Assembly: GCA_965217265.1 (NCBI GenBank)
Contig: CBDCHP010000004.1
Span: forward strand, 124,001-188,000
Reading direction: 5' to 3'
Source: JAGRGG01 sp965217265
GTDB taxonomy: Bacteria; Pseudomonadota; Alphaproteobacteria; Geminicoccales; Geminicoccaceae
Length of the DNA stretch: 64,000 nt
Translations under genes and position numbers: made by a program
The notes under the pieces: model-generated
Seen by the model: the letters and a program-made list of their open reading frames with translations, nothing else
Told to the model about the DNA's origin: nothing
Databases searched by the model: none
In this document: positions 53,221-61,312 of the stretch, piece after piece
Position numbering within the stretch: the stretch's first letter is position 1
How the letters are laid out: each line of letters starts with the position of its first letter

Positions 53221-54257
53221 TGCGCGTCGATCTGTTCGACTACGACCTGCCGGCCGACCTGATCGCGCAGCGGCCGGCCGAGCCGCGCGATGCGGCCCGG
53301 CTCTTGCACGTCGGGGACGACGGCCCGCACGATCGCGCCGTGCGCGACCTGCCGGGCCTCCTGCGCGGGGGCGACCTCCTCGTCGTCAACGACACCAAGG
53401 TCCTGCCGGTGCGCTTCAAGGCGCGGGCGGGAGCCGCGTCGGTCGAGGTGACGCTGACCGAGGCGCTCGACGACCGGATGTGGCTCGCCTACCTCAAGCC
53501 GGGCCGCAAGGTGCGGGCGGGCGACGATCTCACGCTGGCGCCGGATTTGCACGCGGTCTGCGTCGCCAAGGAGGACGACGGGCGCGGCCGGCTGCGCTTC
53601 GATCTTGCCGGCGAGGACCTGATGGCGGCGGTGCGCCGATGCGGGGCCGTGCCGCTGCCGCCCTACATCAAGCGCGCAGGATCGAACGATGCGGCCGACC
53701 GCGAGGCGTACCAGACGCTGTTCGCCGAGAACGAGGGGGCGATCGCGGCACCGACGGCGGGGCTGCACTTCACGCCCGACCTCGTGCGCCGCCTCGAAAA
53801 CGCCGGCGTCCGCACCGCCAAGCTGACGCTGCACGTGGGCTTGGGCACGTTTCGGCCGGTCAAGGCCGAGACGGTCGAGGGCCACGCGATGCATTCCGAG
53901 CGCTACGAGGTGCCGGCCGCGATCGCCGAAGCCTATGCCGCAACCAAGGCCGCCGGCGGGCGGGTGGTCGCCGTCGGCACGACGGTGCTGCGCACGCTGG
54001 AGGCGGCGTTCGACCGCGAGACGGGTGCCTTGCGGCCGGGGCCGGGCGAAACGCGGCTGTTCATCTATCCAGGCTACGAGGTGCGAACGGCTGACCTCTT
54101 GCTGACCAACTTCCACCTGCCGCGCTCGACGCTGCTCATGCTGGTCTCGGCGTTCGCCGGCTTTGAAGTGATGCGCCGCGCCTACGCCCACGCCGTCGCC
54201 GGGCGCTACCGCTTCTTCTCCTACGGCGACGCCTGCCTGTTCGAGCGGGCGCCGTGA
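53220..54257 (+). CDS. queA: S-adenosylmethionine:tRNA ribosyltransferase-isomerase
   Basis: Makes epoxyqueuosine in tRNA by transferring the ribosyl group of SAM, 345 residues. Blocks: DLFDYDLPADLIAQRPAEPR, VVNDTKVLPVRF, GAIAAPTAGLHFT, LHVGLGTFRPVKAE and NFHLPRSTLLMLVSAF. The start ATG shares its A with the coaD stop. It precedes tgt with a four-base overlap, so the queuosine genes are translationally coupled. Confidence 0.95.
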   Translation: MRVDLFDYDLPADLIAQRPAEPRDAARLLHVGDDGPHDRAVRDLPGLLRGGDLLVVNDTKVLPVRFKARAGAASVEVTLTEALDDRMWLAYLKPGRKVRAGDDLTLAPDLHAVCVAKEDDGRGRLRFDLAGEDLMAAVRRCGAVPLPPYIKRAGSNDAADREAYQTLFAENEGAIAAPTAGLHFTPDLVRRLENAGVRTAKLTLHVGLGTFRPVKAETVEGHAMHSERYEVPAAIAEAYAATKAAGGRVVAVGTTVLRTLEAAFDRETGALRPGPGETRLFIYPGYEVRTADLLLTNFHLPRSTLLMLVSAFAGFEVMRRAYAHAVAGRYRFFSYGDACLFERAP

Positions 54258-55384
54258 GCGGCCTCGCCTTCGAGGTCTTCGCGACGGACGGTGCCGCGCG
54301 GCGCGGCCGGCTCACGACGGCGCACGGGGCGATCGAGACGCCGGCCTTCATGCCGGTCGGCACGGCCGGAACGGTCAAGGCCTTGACGATGGCCATGGTG
54401 CGGGGGACGGGGGCGGCGATCATCCTCGGCAACACCTACCACCTGATGCTGCGCCCCGGCGCCGAACGGGTCGCGGCCCTGGGCGGCCTGCGCCGCTTCT
54501 CCGGCTGGGGCGGCCCGATCCTGACCGACTCCGGCGGCTATCAGGTCATGTCGCTCGCGGCTAAGCGCCGGATCACCGAGGAGGCGGCCACCTTCGCCTC
54601 GCATCTGGACGGCTCCGAGCATATCTTGAGCCCCGAGCGCAGCGTCGAAATCCAACGCCTGCTCGACGCCGACGTCACGATGCAGCTCGACGAGTGCCTG
54701 CGGCTGCCGGCACCCTATGCCGAGGTCGAGCGGGCGATGGAACTCTCCTTGCGTTGGGCGGCGCGCAGCAAGGAGGCTTATCGGCCGCGGCCCGGCTACG
54801 GCGTCTTCGGCATCACCCAGGGCGGCACCGACGCGGGGCTCCGCCGCCGCTCGGCCGAGGGCTTGGCGGCGATCGGCTTCGATGGCTACGCGATCGGCGG
54901 CCTCGCGGTCGGCGAGCCGCAGGAGGTCATGTTCGCGACGGTCGAGGCCAATGCGGCGCACCTGCCGACCTACCGGCCGCGCTACCTGATGGGCGTCGGC
55001 AAGCCCGACGACATCGTCGGCGCGGTCTCGCGCGGGGTCGACATGTTCGACTGCGTCATGCCGACCCGCTCCGGCCGCACGGGCCAAGCCTTCACGCGGC
55101 GGGGCACGGTCAACTTGCGTAACGCCCGGCACAAGAACGACCCGAGGCCCCTGGATGAGGCGAGCGAGTGCCCGGCCGCGCGCGACTACAGCCGGGCTTA
55201 CCTGCACCACCTGGTCAAGTCGGACGAGATCTTAGGCGCCATCCTGCTGACCTGGAACAACGTCTGGTACTACCAGGACCTGATGCGCGGCCTGCGCGCC
55301 GCGATCGCCGAGAACTGCTTCGCCGACCACGTCGCCGCGATCGGGGCCCAGCGCGCGGCGGGTGACCTGCCGCCGCGGGGGTAG
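54254..55384 (+). CDS. tgt: Queuine tRNA-ribosyltransferase
   Basis: Exchanges guanine 34 for preQ1 in tRNA, 376 residues. Blocks are PAFMPVGTAGTVKALT, the active-site DSGGYQVMSL and GIGGLAVGE-like region (YAIGGLAVGEP), and GVDMFDCVMPTRSGR with the catalytic aspartate. The zinc ligands fall near the C-terminus (ECPAARDYSRAYLHHL). It uses a GTG start at 54254. Its TAG is adjacent to palindromic element copy 9. Confidence 0.95.
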   Translation: MSGLAFEVFATDGAARRGRLTTAHGAIETPAFMPVGTAGTVKALTMAMVRGTGAAIILGNTYHLMLRPGAERVAALGGLRRFSGWGGPILTDSGGYQVMSLAAKRRITEEAATFASHLDGSEHILSPERSVEIQRLLDADVTMQLDECLRLPAPYAEVERAMELSLRWAARSKEAYRPRPGYGVFGITQGGTDAGLRRRSAEGLAAIGFDGYAIGGLAVGEPQEVMFATVEANAAHLPTYRPRYLMGVGKPDDIVGAVSRGVDMFDCVMPTRSGRTGQAFTRRGTVNLRNARHKNDPRPLDEASECPAARDYSRAYLHHLVKSDEILGAILLTWNNVWYYQDLMRGLRAAIAENCFADHVAAIGAQRAAGDLPPRG

Positions 55385-55531
55385 GTACGCTTCGCGTCCG
55401 CTGCGCGGGGCTTTTTTCTCTTCTTTTTTGCAAGTGCTAACGCAGGAGGTTGGCCGCGGCGCCGAGGGCCAGCCTCGGACAAAGCGAAAAAAGAAAAAAG
55501 AAGACCGCGCGTTAGCGCACGCGCAAGCGTT
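55385..55531. repeat. Dispersed palindromic element, copy 9 (147 bp)
   Basis: It directly follows the tgt stop with GTACGCTTCGCGTCCGCT, diverged at the first two bases, and ends AGCGCACGCGCAAGCGTT. The tract CTTTTTTCTCTTCTTTTTTG faces GCGAAAAAAGAAAAAAGAAG. The core GAGGTTGGCC / GGCCAGCCTC and the GTGCTAACGCAGGAGG segment resemble copy 6. With copy 8 it brackets the coaD-queA-tgt operon. Confidence 0.92.
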
Positions 55532-55641
55532 CTCGCCGCCCCGCCCGTACGCTTGACAGCGATCGACCCGTTGCACACAGTCAAGGCCTTGTCGAAGCAA
55601 ACAAAAACCCGCCCGCCACTGCGGGCGAGGGGGAGGCAAAG

Positions 55642-56601
55642 ATGATCCGCATCGACCGGCGCACGCTCGGCGGTGTCGCGCTCGCGGCGCTGCTCGCGTT
55701 CCAGGCCACGCCGATTCGTGCCCAGGACGACCTGACCGTCATGACCTCGGTGCCGAGCCTGGGCTTTCCGTTCTTCGTTCACATGATGAACGAGTTGCGG
55801 GCCGAGGCGAAGAATCTCGGCGTGGCGACGGTCGAGAGCGACGGTCAGAACAGCGCGCCCAAGCAGACGGCCGACGTTGAGGCCGCCGTGATCCAGGGCG
55901 TGGACGGCATCGTCATCAGCCCGCTCGACGTCAACGCGCTCGCACCCGCGATCGAGACCGCGGTCTTGAACGGCGTGCCGGTCGTCACCATCGACCGCGA
56001 GGTGGCCGGCGTCGAGGGCGTCGTCGCGCACGTCGGCGCCGATAACGTCAAGGGCGGCGAGGCGCAAGGGCAGTGGCTGATGGAGACCTTCCCCGACGGT
56101 GCCCGCATCATCAATCTTCAGGGCCAGCCGGGTGCGAGCCCGGCGATCGACCGCAACAAGGGCCTGCACGCGGCCCTCGACCCGCACGAGGACAAGTACG
56201 CGTTCGTCGCCGAGCAGACGGCGAACTTCGCCCGCGACCAGGGCCTCTCGGTGATCGAGAGCCTGCTCGCCGGTATGAACGAGCCGCCCGACGCGATCAT
56301 CGCCGCCAACGACGACATGGCGCTGGGCGCGCTCGAAGCGGTGCGGGCGCGAAACCTGCAAGACCAGATCAAGGTCATCGGCTTCGACGCGCTGCCCGAG
56401 GCCCTGGCCTCGATCCGCGACGGCGGCCTCACCGGCACGGTCGAGCAGTTCCCGGGCGAACAGAGCCGCACGGCGATGCAGATCATGGTCGAGCACCTGA
56501 AGAGCGGCGAGCCGCCTGAGGAGCCCAAGGTGCTCTTGACGCCCATCGTCCTGACCAAGGATAACCTCGACAAGGCCGAACGCTTGGGCGAACTGAACTA
56601 G
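55642..56601 (+). CDS. Sugar ABC transporter binding protein (ribose type)
   Basis: Periplasmic-binding-protein-1-like receptor, 319 residues, with a signal peptide ending near PIRAQ. It shows VPSLGFPFFVHMMNELRAEA, VDGIVISPLDVNALAPAIE, VVTIDRE and IIAANDDMALGALEA, all standard for RbsB-type proteins. GGGGGAGGC precedes the ATG. The sugar is not determinable. It is the first gene of a three-gene operon. Confidence 0.9.
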   Translation: MIRIDRRTLGGVALAALLAFQATPIRAQDDLTVMTSVPSLGFPFFVHMMNELRAEAKNLGVATVESDGQNSAPKQTADVEAAVIQGVDGIVISPLDVNALAPAIETAVLNGVPVVTIDREVAGVEGVVAHVGADNVKGGEAQGQWLMETFPDGARIINLQGQPGASPAIDRNKGLHAALDPHEDKYAFVAEQTANFARDQGLSVIESLLAGMNEPPDAIIAANDDMALGALEAVRARNLQDQIKVIGFDALPEALASIRDGGLTGTVEQFPGEQSRTAMQIMVEHLKSGEPPEEPKVLLTPIVLTKDNLDKAERLGELN

Positions 56602-56612
56602 GCGCCGACGAC

Positions 56613-58142
56613 GTGCCGGGGCCGCTGTTGCGCATGGCCGGGATCGACAAGGGTTTTCCCGGCGTGCGCGCCTTACGAGGCGTGGATTTCGAGGTCGAGG
56701 CGGGCGAGGTCCAGGCACTCTTGGGCGAGAACGGCGCCGGCAAGTCGACGCTGCTCAAGATCCTCTCCGGCGCCCAGGCGCCCGATGCCGGCGAGATCCG
56801 CTTCGACGGCAAGCCGGTGAGCTTTGCCGGCCCCGGCGACGCACAAGGTTTGGGCATCGTCACGATCTACCAGGAGTTCAACCTCGTCCCGTCGATGAGC
56901 GTCGCCGAGAACGTCTTCATCGGCCGCGAACCGGGGCGCTACGGCTTCGTCGACTGGCGCCGCACCGAGCGCGAAACGGGGCGCATCCTGCAAGGCATCG
57001 GCCTCGACGTCGCACCCGGCCGCGCCGTCGCCGACCTCTCGATCGCCGAGCAGCAGATGGTCGAGATCGCGCGCGCCCTGTCGATGGAGAGCCGCCTCAT
57101 CGTCATGGACGAGCCGACCTCGGCGCTCTCCGAGCACGAGGTCGAGCGGCTGTTCGCGATCGTTCGGGATCTGCGTACTAAGGGGATCGCGATCATCTTC
57201 GTCACCCACCGCCTCGACGAGGTGATGCGCTTGTGCGACCGCTACACCGTGCTGCGCGACGGCGAGCGGGTGGGGGCCGGGCGGATCGACGCGATCGACG
57301 TCGAGGGCCTGATCCGTCTCATGGTCGGCCGCGACGTCGAGCGGCTCTACCGGCACCGCGACGGCGCCGATTTCGGCGACGAGGCGCTTCGCGTCGAGGG
57401 CTTGAGCCGCCTGCGCGACCCGACCAACCCGCACGCGACGATGGTGCACGACGCCTCGCTCTTCGTGCGCAAGGGCGAGGTCCTGGGCATCGCCGGCCTC
57501 GTCGGCGCCGGGCGGACCGAACTCGCGCGCGGCATCTTCGGCGCCGATCCCATCGCCTCGGGCCGGATCACCGTCGACGGCACGCCGACCACCATCCGCT
57601 CGCCCAAGGACGCGATCGGCGCCGGCATCGGCCTCGTGCCGGAGGACCGCAAGCTCCAGGCGTTGTTCTTGGCGCTCGCGGTCGGCAGCAACCTGAGCAT
57701 CGTGGCGCTCGACCGGCTCACCCGCGCCTTCGGCGTCGTGGATGGCGCCGCCGAGCGGGATCTCGTCGACGACTACCGGGAGCGGCTCGGCATCAAGATG
57801 GCGGGCCCGGATCAGGCGATCGCCAACCTCTCCGGCGGCAACCAGCAAAAGGTCGTCCTCGCCCGCTGGCTCGCCTTGCGCCCCTCGGTCCTGATCGTCG
57901 ACGAGCCGACGCGCGGCATCGACGTTGCCGCCAAGGCCGACGTGCACGGACTGCTCTTTGACCTGGCCGCATCCGGCATCGCCGTGATCGTCGTCTCGTC
58001 CGAACTGCCCGAGATCTTGAGCCTCAGCGATCGGATCGTCACCATGCGCGAGGGCAGGATCACGGGCGAGGTGACGGCGGCGGACGCGGGCGAGGAGCGG
58101 CTGATGAACCTGATGACGCTGGGCGAGGGGGAGACGGCCTGA
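56613..58142 (+). CDS. Sugar ABC transporter ATPase with two nucleotide-binding domains (RbsA type)
   Basis: Fused double ATPase of 509 residues. The first domain has GENGAGKSTLLKIL, an AEQQM-type signature and VMDEPTSALSEHEV. The second has a degenerate P-loop (GLVGAGRTELARGIFG), LSGGNQQKVVLARWL, and VDEPTRGIDVAAK. This pattern is typical for carbohydrate uptake transporter class 2. It starts at GTG 56613, and its stop overlaps the permease start (TGATG). Confidence 0.92.
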   Translation: MPGPLLRMAGIDKGFPGVRALRGVDFEVEAGEVQALLGENGAGKSTLLKILSGAQAPDAGEIRFDGKPVSFAGPGDAQGLGIVTIYQEFNLVPSMSVAENVFIGREPGRYGFVDWRRTERETGRILQGIGLDVAPGRAVADLSIAEQQMVEIARALSMESRLIVMDEPTSALSEHEVERLFAIVRDLRTKGIAIIFVTHRLDEVMRLCDRYTVLRDGERVGAGRIDAIDVEGLIRLMVGRDVERLYRHRDGADFGDEALRVEGLSRLRDPTNPHATMVHDASLFVRKGEVLGIAGLVGAGRTELARGIFGADPIASGRITVDGTPTTIRSPKDAIGAGIGLVPEDRKLQALFLALAVGSNLSIVALDRLTRAFGVVDGAAERDLVDDYRERLGIKMAGPDQAIANLSGGNQQKVVLARWLALRPSVLIVDEPTRGIDVAAKADVHGLLFDLAASGIAVIVVSSELPEILSLSDRIVTMREGRITGEVTAADAGEERLMNLMTLGEGETA

Positions 58143-59173
58143 TGGCAACGCGGCCGACGTCGGCGAAGGCTTCGCCCAAGCCCGCGTTCGACGTCTACGG
58201 GCTGCTCGCAACCTATGCGCCGTTGATCTTCCTCCTCGTGCTCATGGGCGTGTTCGCCGCCCTCGACCCGCGTTTTCTCAACCCGCTCAACCTGTTCAAC
58301 GTGATGCGGCAGGTGTCGATCTTCGGCATCCTCGCGATCGGCATGACCTTCGTCATCCTCACCCGCGGCATCGACCTCTCCGTCGGCTCGGTGGTGGCGT
58401 TCGCCGGGCTCGCCGCCGCCGCGGTCGCCAAAGGGGGGTTGGAGAACCGCTTCGCCGTCAGCCTCGGGGGAGAAACCGCTGGCTACGGCTGGCCGCTGGC
58501 GCTGTTGGGCGCGCTCGCGGTCGGTGCCGCCGCCGGTCTGATCCAGGGGCTCGCCATCACCAAGCTGCGCGTGCCGCCCTTCGTCGTCACCTTGGGCGGC
58601 ATGTCGGCCTTCAGGGGCGCGGCCCTCATGTTCGCCGGTGGCGGCCCGATCAGCGGCTTCGACGCCGGCTTTCGCTGGTGGGGCCAGGGCTACGTCGGGC
58701 CGGTGCCGGTGCCGGTGATCCTGTTCCTGGCGCTTGCCGTCGTCGCCCACGCGATCTTGCGCTACACGCGCTACGGTCGCCGCGTCTACGCCGTCGGCGG
58801 CAACCCCGAGGCGGCGCGGCTGTCGGGCATCGACGTCGAGCGGACCACGCTCTCGGTCTACGTCCTGATCGGCCTGATGGCGGGCTTGGGCGGGTTCGTC
58901 CTCGCCTCGCGGCTGAACTCGGCCGAGGCCGTGGCGGGGGTGGGCTACGAACTGACCGTGATCGCGGGCGTCGTCATCGGCGGCACGTCGCTGTTCGGCG
59001 GGGTCGGCACGGTCTTCGGCACGGTGATCGGCACGCTCCTGATCGGCGTGCTCTTGAACGGCCTCGTCCTCAACAACGTCAGCTCCTACGTCCAGCAGAT
59101 CATCATCGGCGCCATCATCGTGCTCGCCGTCGCCTTCGACAGCTTCGTCAAGTCCCGCCGCCGGCGCCTTTGA
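58142..59173 (+). CDS. Sugar ABC transporter permease (RbsC type)
   Basis: Membrane component of the sugar transporter, 343 residues with about ten helices. LTRGIDLSVGSVVAFAGLAA, LRVPPFVVTLGGMSAFRG, GRRVYAVGGNPEAARLSGI and GVVIGGTSLFGGVGT are the usual CUT2 permease blocks. It is the last native gene before the integrated element. Confidence 0.92.
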   Translation: MATRPTSAKASPKPAFDVYGLLATYAPLIFLLVLMGVFAALDPRFLNPLNLFNVMRQVSIFGILAIGMTFVILTRGIDLSVGSVVAFAGLAAAAVAKGGLENRFAVSLGGETAGYGWPLALLGALAVGAAAGLIQGLAITKLRVPPFVVTLGGMSAFRGAALMFAGGGPISGFDAGFRWWGQGYVGPVPVPVILFLALAVVAHAILRYTRYGRRVYAVGGNPEAARLSGIDVERTTLSVYVLIGLMAGLGGFVLASRLNSAEAVAGVGYELTVIAGVVIGGTSLFGGVGTVFGTVIGTLLIGVLLNGLVLNNVSSYVQQIIIGAIIVLAVAFDSFVKSRRRRL

Positions 59174-59226
59174 ACCGCCGGATCTTGACGCGCGGCCCCC
59201 ACCTGTGCCACTTCGCCCCTGCCTTC

Positions 59227-59264
59227 GCGCCCCTAGCTCAATTGGCAGAGCAGCTGACTTTTAA
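59227..59264 (+). tRNA. 5' half of tRNA-Lys (UUU), attachment site fragment
   Basis: GCGCCCC acceptor, TA, D-arm GCTC...GAGC, the 5' side of the anticodon stem (GCTGA), and the anticodon loop CTTTTAA are all present. From 59265 on (CGTTAAAGTC...) the sequence no longer matches a tRNA: no 3' anticodon stem, T-arm or acceptor can be found. The break falls exactly after the anticodon loop, next to an integrase gene, so this is the left attachment site of the element. It is not a functional tRNA by itself. Confidence 0.75.
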
Positions 59265-59317
59265 CGTTAAAGTCGGTTGGCTTAGTTTAGTTTTTGCAAG
59301 GACTTGCAGCGAATTAC

Positions 59318-59345
59318 GTTAGACTCGCCCGGTTTTGTTAGACTC
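59318..59345. repeat. Direct repeat at the integrase end
   Basis: GTTAGACTC occurs twice, at 59318-59326 and 59337-59345, over the stop codon of the integrase gene and beside the attachment site. It could be an arm-type binding site for the integrase. Two short copies only. Confidence 0.35.
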
Positions 59346-60443
59346 CACCCCCGTTTTCCAGCCGTCCATGACCGGAAAACTCCTCACCTCAAGGTTGCGC
59401 AGGCGCACGTCGTAGACGTCGAGGATGTGGTCGTTGCCCTGCCGCAGGTGTCCCGTCCACAGCCGCGCCTCGTCGTCGCCCAGCCCCGCCCCTATCAGCC
59501 AGCTCGTCGCCGTGCGGCGCAGGTCGTGGAAGGTGCAGCGCTCCGCCCCCTCGACCCGCGCCTTGTGCCGCCGCCACAGCGTGCGAAACCCGTCCTCGCT
59601 GTAGCGCCCGCCGCCTTGCGCGGTCAGCAGCCAGTCGCCGCGGCGCGGCTCGGCCGTCAGCGCCGCCTCCAGGTGCGGGTGGACCGGCAAGTGCAGCAGG
59701 TTGCCGGTCTTGCCCTGCACCACCCGCAGCATCCCGTCCTCGATCTGGTCCCAGCGCATGGCGAGGATGTCGCCCTGGCGCTGCACGGTGAACATCGCCA
59801 AGTGTGCGGCCAAGCCCGAGGGGTGCGGCAGGGCGAACGCGGCTTGGATCTGCGCGCGGCTCCACACCTGCCGCCGCGGGCGGTAGAGCCGCTCGATCAT
59901 GCCCGCCACCGGGTTCAAGCCCTCGAAGCGCCCGCGCTTCCTCGCCCAGCCGAAGAGCCGGCGCAAAACGGCGAGCCTGCGATTGATGCTCTCCGCCCCG
60001 ACGTCGCGGCGCTCCAGCATCTCGCGAAACGCCACCACGGCCCTCGGCGTGACGTCGTACAGGTCCGCCAGCCCGAAATGCGTCGGCTCGCGCAGGTCGT
60101 CGATCAGCTTGACGCAGTCGCGCTTCGTTCGCGGCGCCAAGCGCGCGAAGTCGCGGCTGTCCAGATACGCCAGGCACAAGCTCTCGAACTCGGACGGCTC
60201 GCGGCCGCGCCAGGCGTCCAGGCGCGCGTTGAGCCGCTCGGCCGCGCGCATCGCCCCGGCCAAGTCGCGCCCCAAGGGCACCGCCTTCAGCCAGTCCGGG
60301 CGCAAGGGATTCTGCCGGTGCCGGGTCGGCGGCATCCAGTAGTAGCTGGGGCCGGTCGTCGTGTCGCGCACGACGAGGTGGCGGCAGACCCCTTTAGGTG
60401 GCCTGCCGGAGCGTCCGGAACCTCTTGACGAGCGGGTTCTCAT
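59319..60443 (-). CDS. Tyrosine-type site-specific integrase
   Basis: Phage/island integrase of 374 residues. The catalytic set is visible: Arg222 in TVQRQGDILAMRW, Lys245 in VVQGKTGNLL, His306-x-x-Arg309 in FHDLRRTATSW, His332 in WTGHLRQG, and the nucleophile Tyr344 in ILDVYDVR. An N-terminal SAM-like core-binding domain covers about residues 80-180. Its 3' end faces the split tRNA-Lys, so it very likely catalysed this integration. The start overlaps the AlpA-like gene by 50 bases. Confidence 0.92.
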   Translation of the reverse strand: MRTRSSRGSGRSGRPPKGVCRHLVVRDTTTGPSYYWMPPTRHRQNPLRPDWLKAVPLGRDLAGAMRAAERLNARLDAWRGREPSEFESLCLAYLDSRDFARLAPRTKRDCVKLIDDLREPTHFGLADLYDVTPRAVVAFREMLERRDVGAESINRRLAVLRRLFGWARKRGRFEGLNPVAGMIERLYRPRRQVWSRAQIQAAFALPHPSGLAAHLAMFTVQRQGDILAMRWDQIEDGMLRVVQGKTGNLLHLPVHPHLEAALTAEPRRGDWLLTAQGGGRYSEDGFRTLWRRHKARVEGAERCTFHDLRRTATSWLIGAGLGDDEARLWTGHLRQGNDHILDVYDVRLRNLEVRSFPVMDGWKTGVESNKTGRV

Positions 60444-60651
60444 CGTCCGCCTCCGGCCCGTCCCCCATGATCCATCGCGTCACCTCGCCCTCCAGCCACT
60501 GGTCCCCCAGACCTCTGGCCCGTCGCTTCGGCCTTGGAAAGCCGTCGTGGCGCATCCGCGCGTTGATGTACTCGCGCGACGGCCAGCCGGTGCGCTCCAG
60601 TACGTCGCGCTCGCACAACAGCCGCGCCGCCGGTCCCCGCCGCTCAAGCAT
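60394..60651 (-). CDS. AlpA/excisionase-like small DNA-binding protein
   Basis: An 85-residue protein with a winged-helix pattern: LLCERDVLERTGWPSREYIN then HDGFPRPKRRARGLGDQWLE and VTRWI. This resembles AlpA/MerR-like excisionases that control prophage or island excision. Its position directly upstream of the integrase gene fits that role. It overlaps the upstream gene by eight bases. Confidence 0.72.
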   Translation of the reverse strand: MLERRGPAARLLCERDVLERTGWPSREYINARMRHDGFPRPKRRARGLGDQWLEGEVTRWIMGDGPEADDENPLVKRFRTLRQAT

Positions 60652-61312
60652 CCTCGCCCCCCCCGTGCAAGGCCCGGTGCCGGCGCACCAAGTCGCCCGC
60701 CAGCTCGGCCGCGCCCTCGGCGTGGCGCCGGACCGCGGCCGCCGCGGCCTCGGGGCCGTCGCCGCAGTCGACGGCGAAGCGGGCCCAGAAGCCCGCCAGC
60801 ACCCGGCCCAGCGCCAGCCCCGCCACCGTCCGGCTGGCGCCGCCGGCCTCGCCCGTCGCCATCATCTTGAAGGCCAGGTCCTCGGCCGCGCGCCAGACCG
60901 CCTCGGGAGCCTGCCCCGCACTTGATGCGGGGGGCTCGATAGACGGTACATCGTCCACCGTTTCGGGAGGGGTGCCGGCGATCCGGGCGTCGACGCCGCG
61001 GACGATTTCGGCGGCATCCACCGCCGCGTCGCCGGCGTCCGTGGCCAGCGCCGCCGCGGCGTCCTCCGCCGTCTCGCCCGCCGCCAGCGCCAGCGTCGCG
61101 TACTCGGCCGCCAGCGCCCGCCACAACACCCGGACCCGCTCGCCTTCGTCGCGCCCGACGCCCTTGGCCTCGAACAGGGCGTCGATGTCGAGCGCCGCCG
61201 CCCATGAATGCGCAGCGTTCATCCGTCCCGAAGATGGATCGGGGTTGCGGGCCCCGATCCATGGGCCTGCTTGGCCCCGAAGGGCCCCCGCCTCGTCGCT
61301 CTCGTCGCTCAT
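60644..61312 (-). CDS. Unknown acidic, alanine-rich element protein
   Basis: A 222-residue protein, mainly helical and rich in Ala, Asp and Glu (GETAEDAAAALATDAGDAA). I do not recognise a family. It is locked into the operon by an ATGA overlap with the Rad52-like gene and an eight-base overlap with the AlpA-like gene. A GC palindrome (60913-60933) lies within its coding sequence and adds PPASSAGQAP in frame. Confidence 0.6.
   Translation of the reverse strand: MSDESDEAGALRGQAGPWIGARNPDPSSGRMNAAHSWAAALDIDALFEAKGVGRDEGERVRVLWRALAAEYATLALAAGETAEDAAAALATDAGDAAVDAAEIVRGVDARIAGTPPETVDDVPSIEPPASSAGQAPEAVWRAAEDLAFKMMATGEAGGASRTVAGLALGRVLAGFWARFAVDCGDGPEAAAAAVRRHAEGAAELAGDLVRRHRALHGGGEDA
60913..60933. 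repeat. Short GC palindrome inside a coding sequence
   Basis: GCCCCGCA-CTTGA-TGCGGGGG is a variant of the palindromes at 5536 and 61549, with compensated stem changes. It lies in frame in the acidic element protein, which suggests insertion of a small mobile palindrome without breaking the frame. Confidence 0.5.

Noticed and set aside
59227..59300. Intact tRNA-Lys gene
   Set aside because: The 3' anticodon stem, T-arm and acceptor strand are missing after base 59264.
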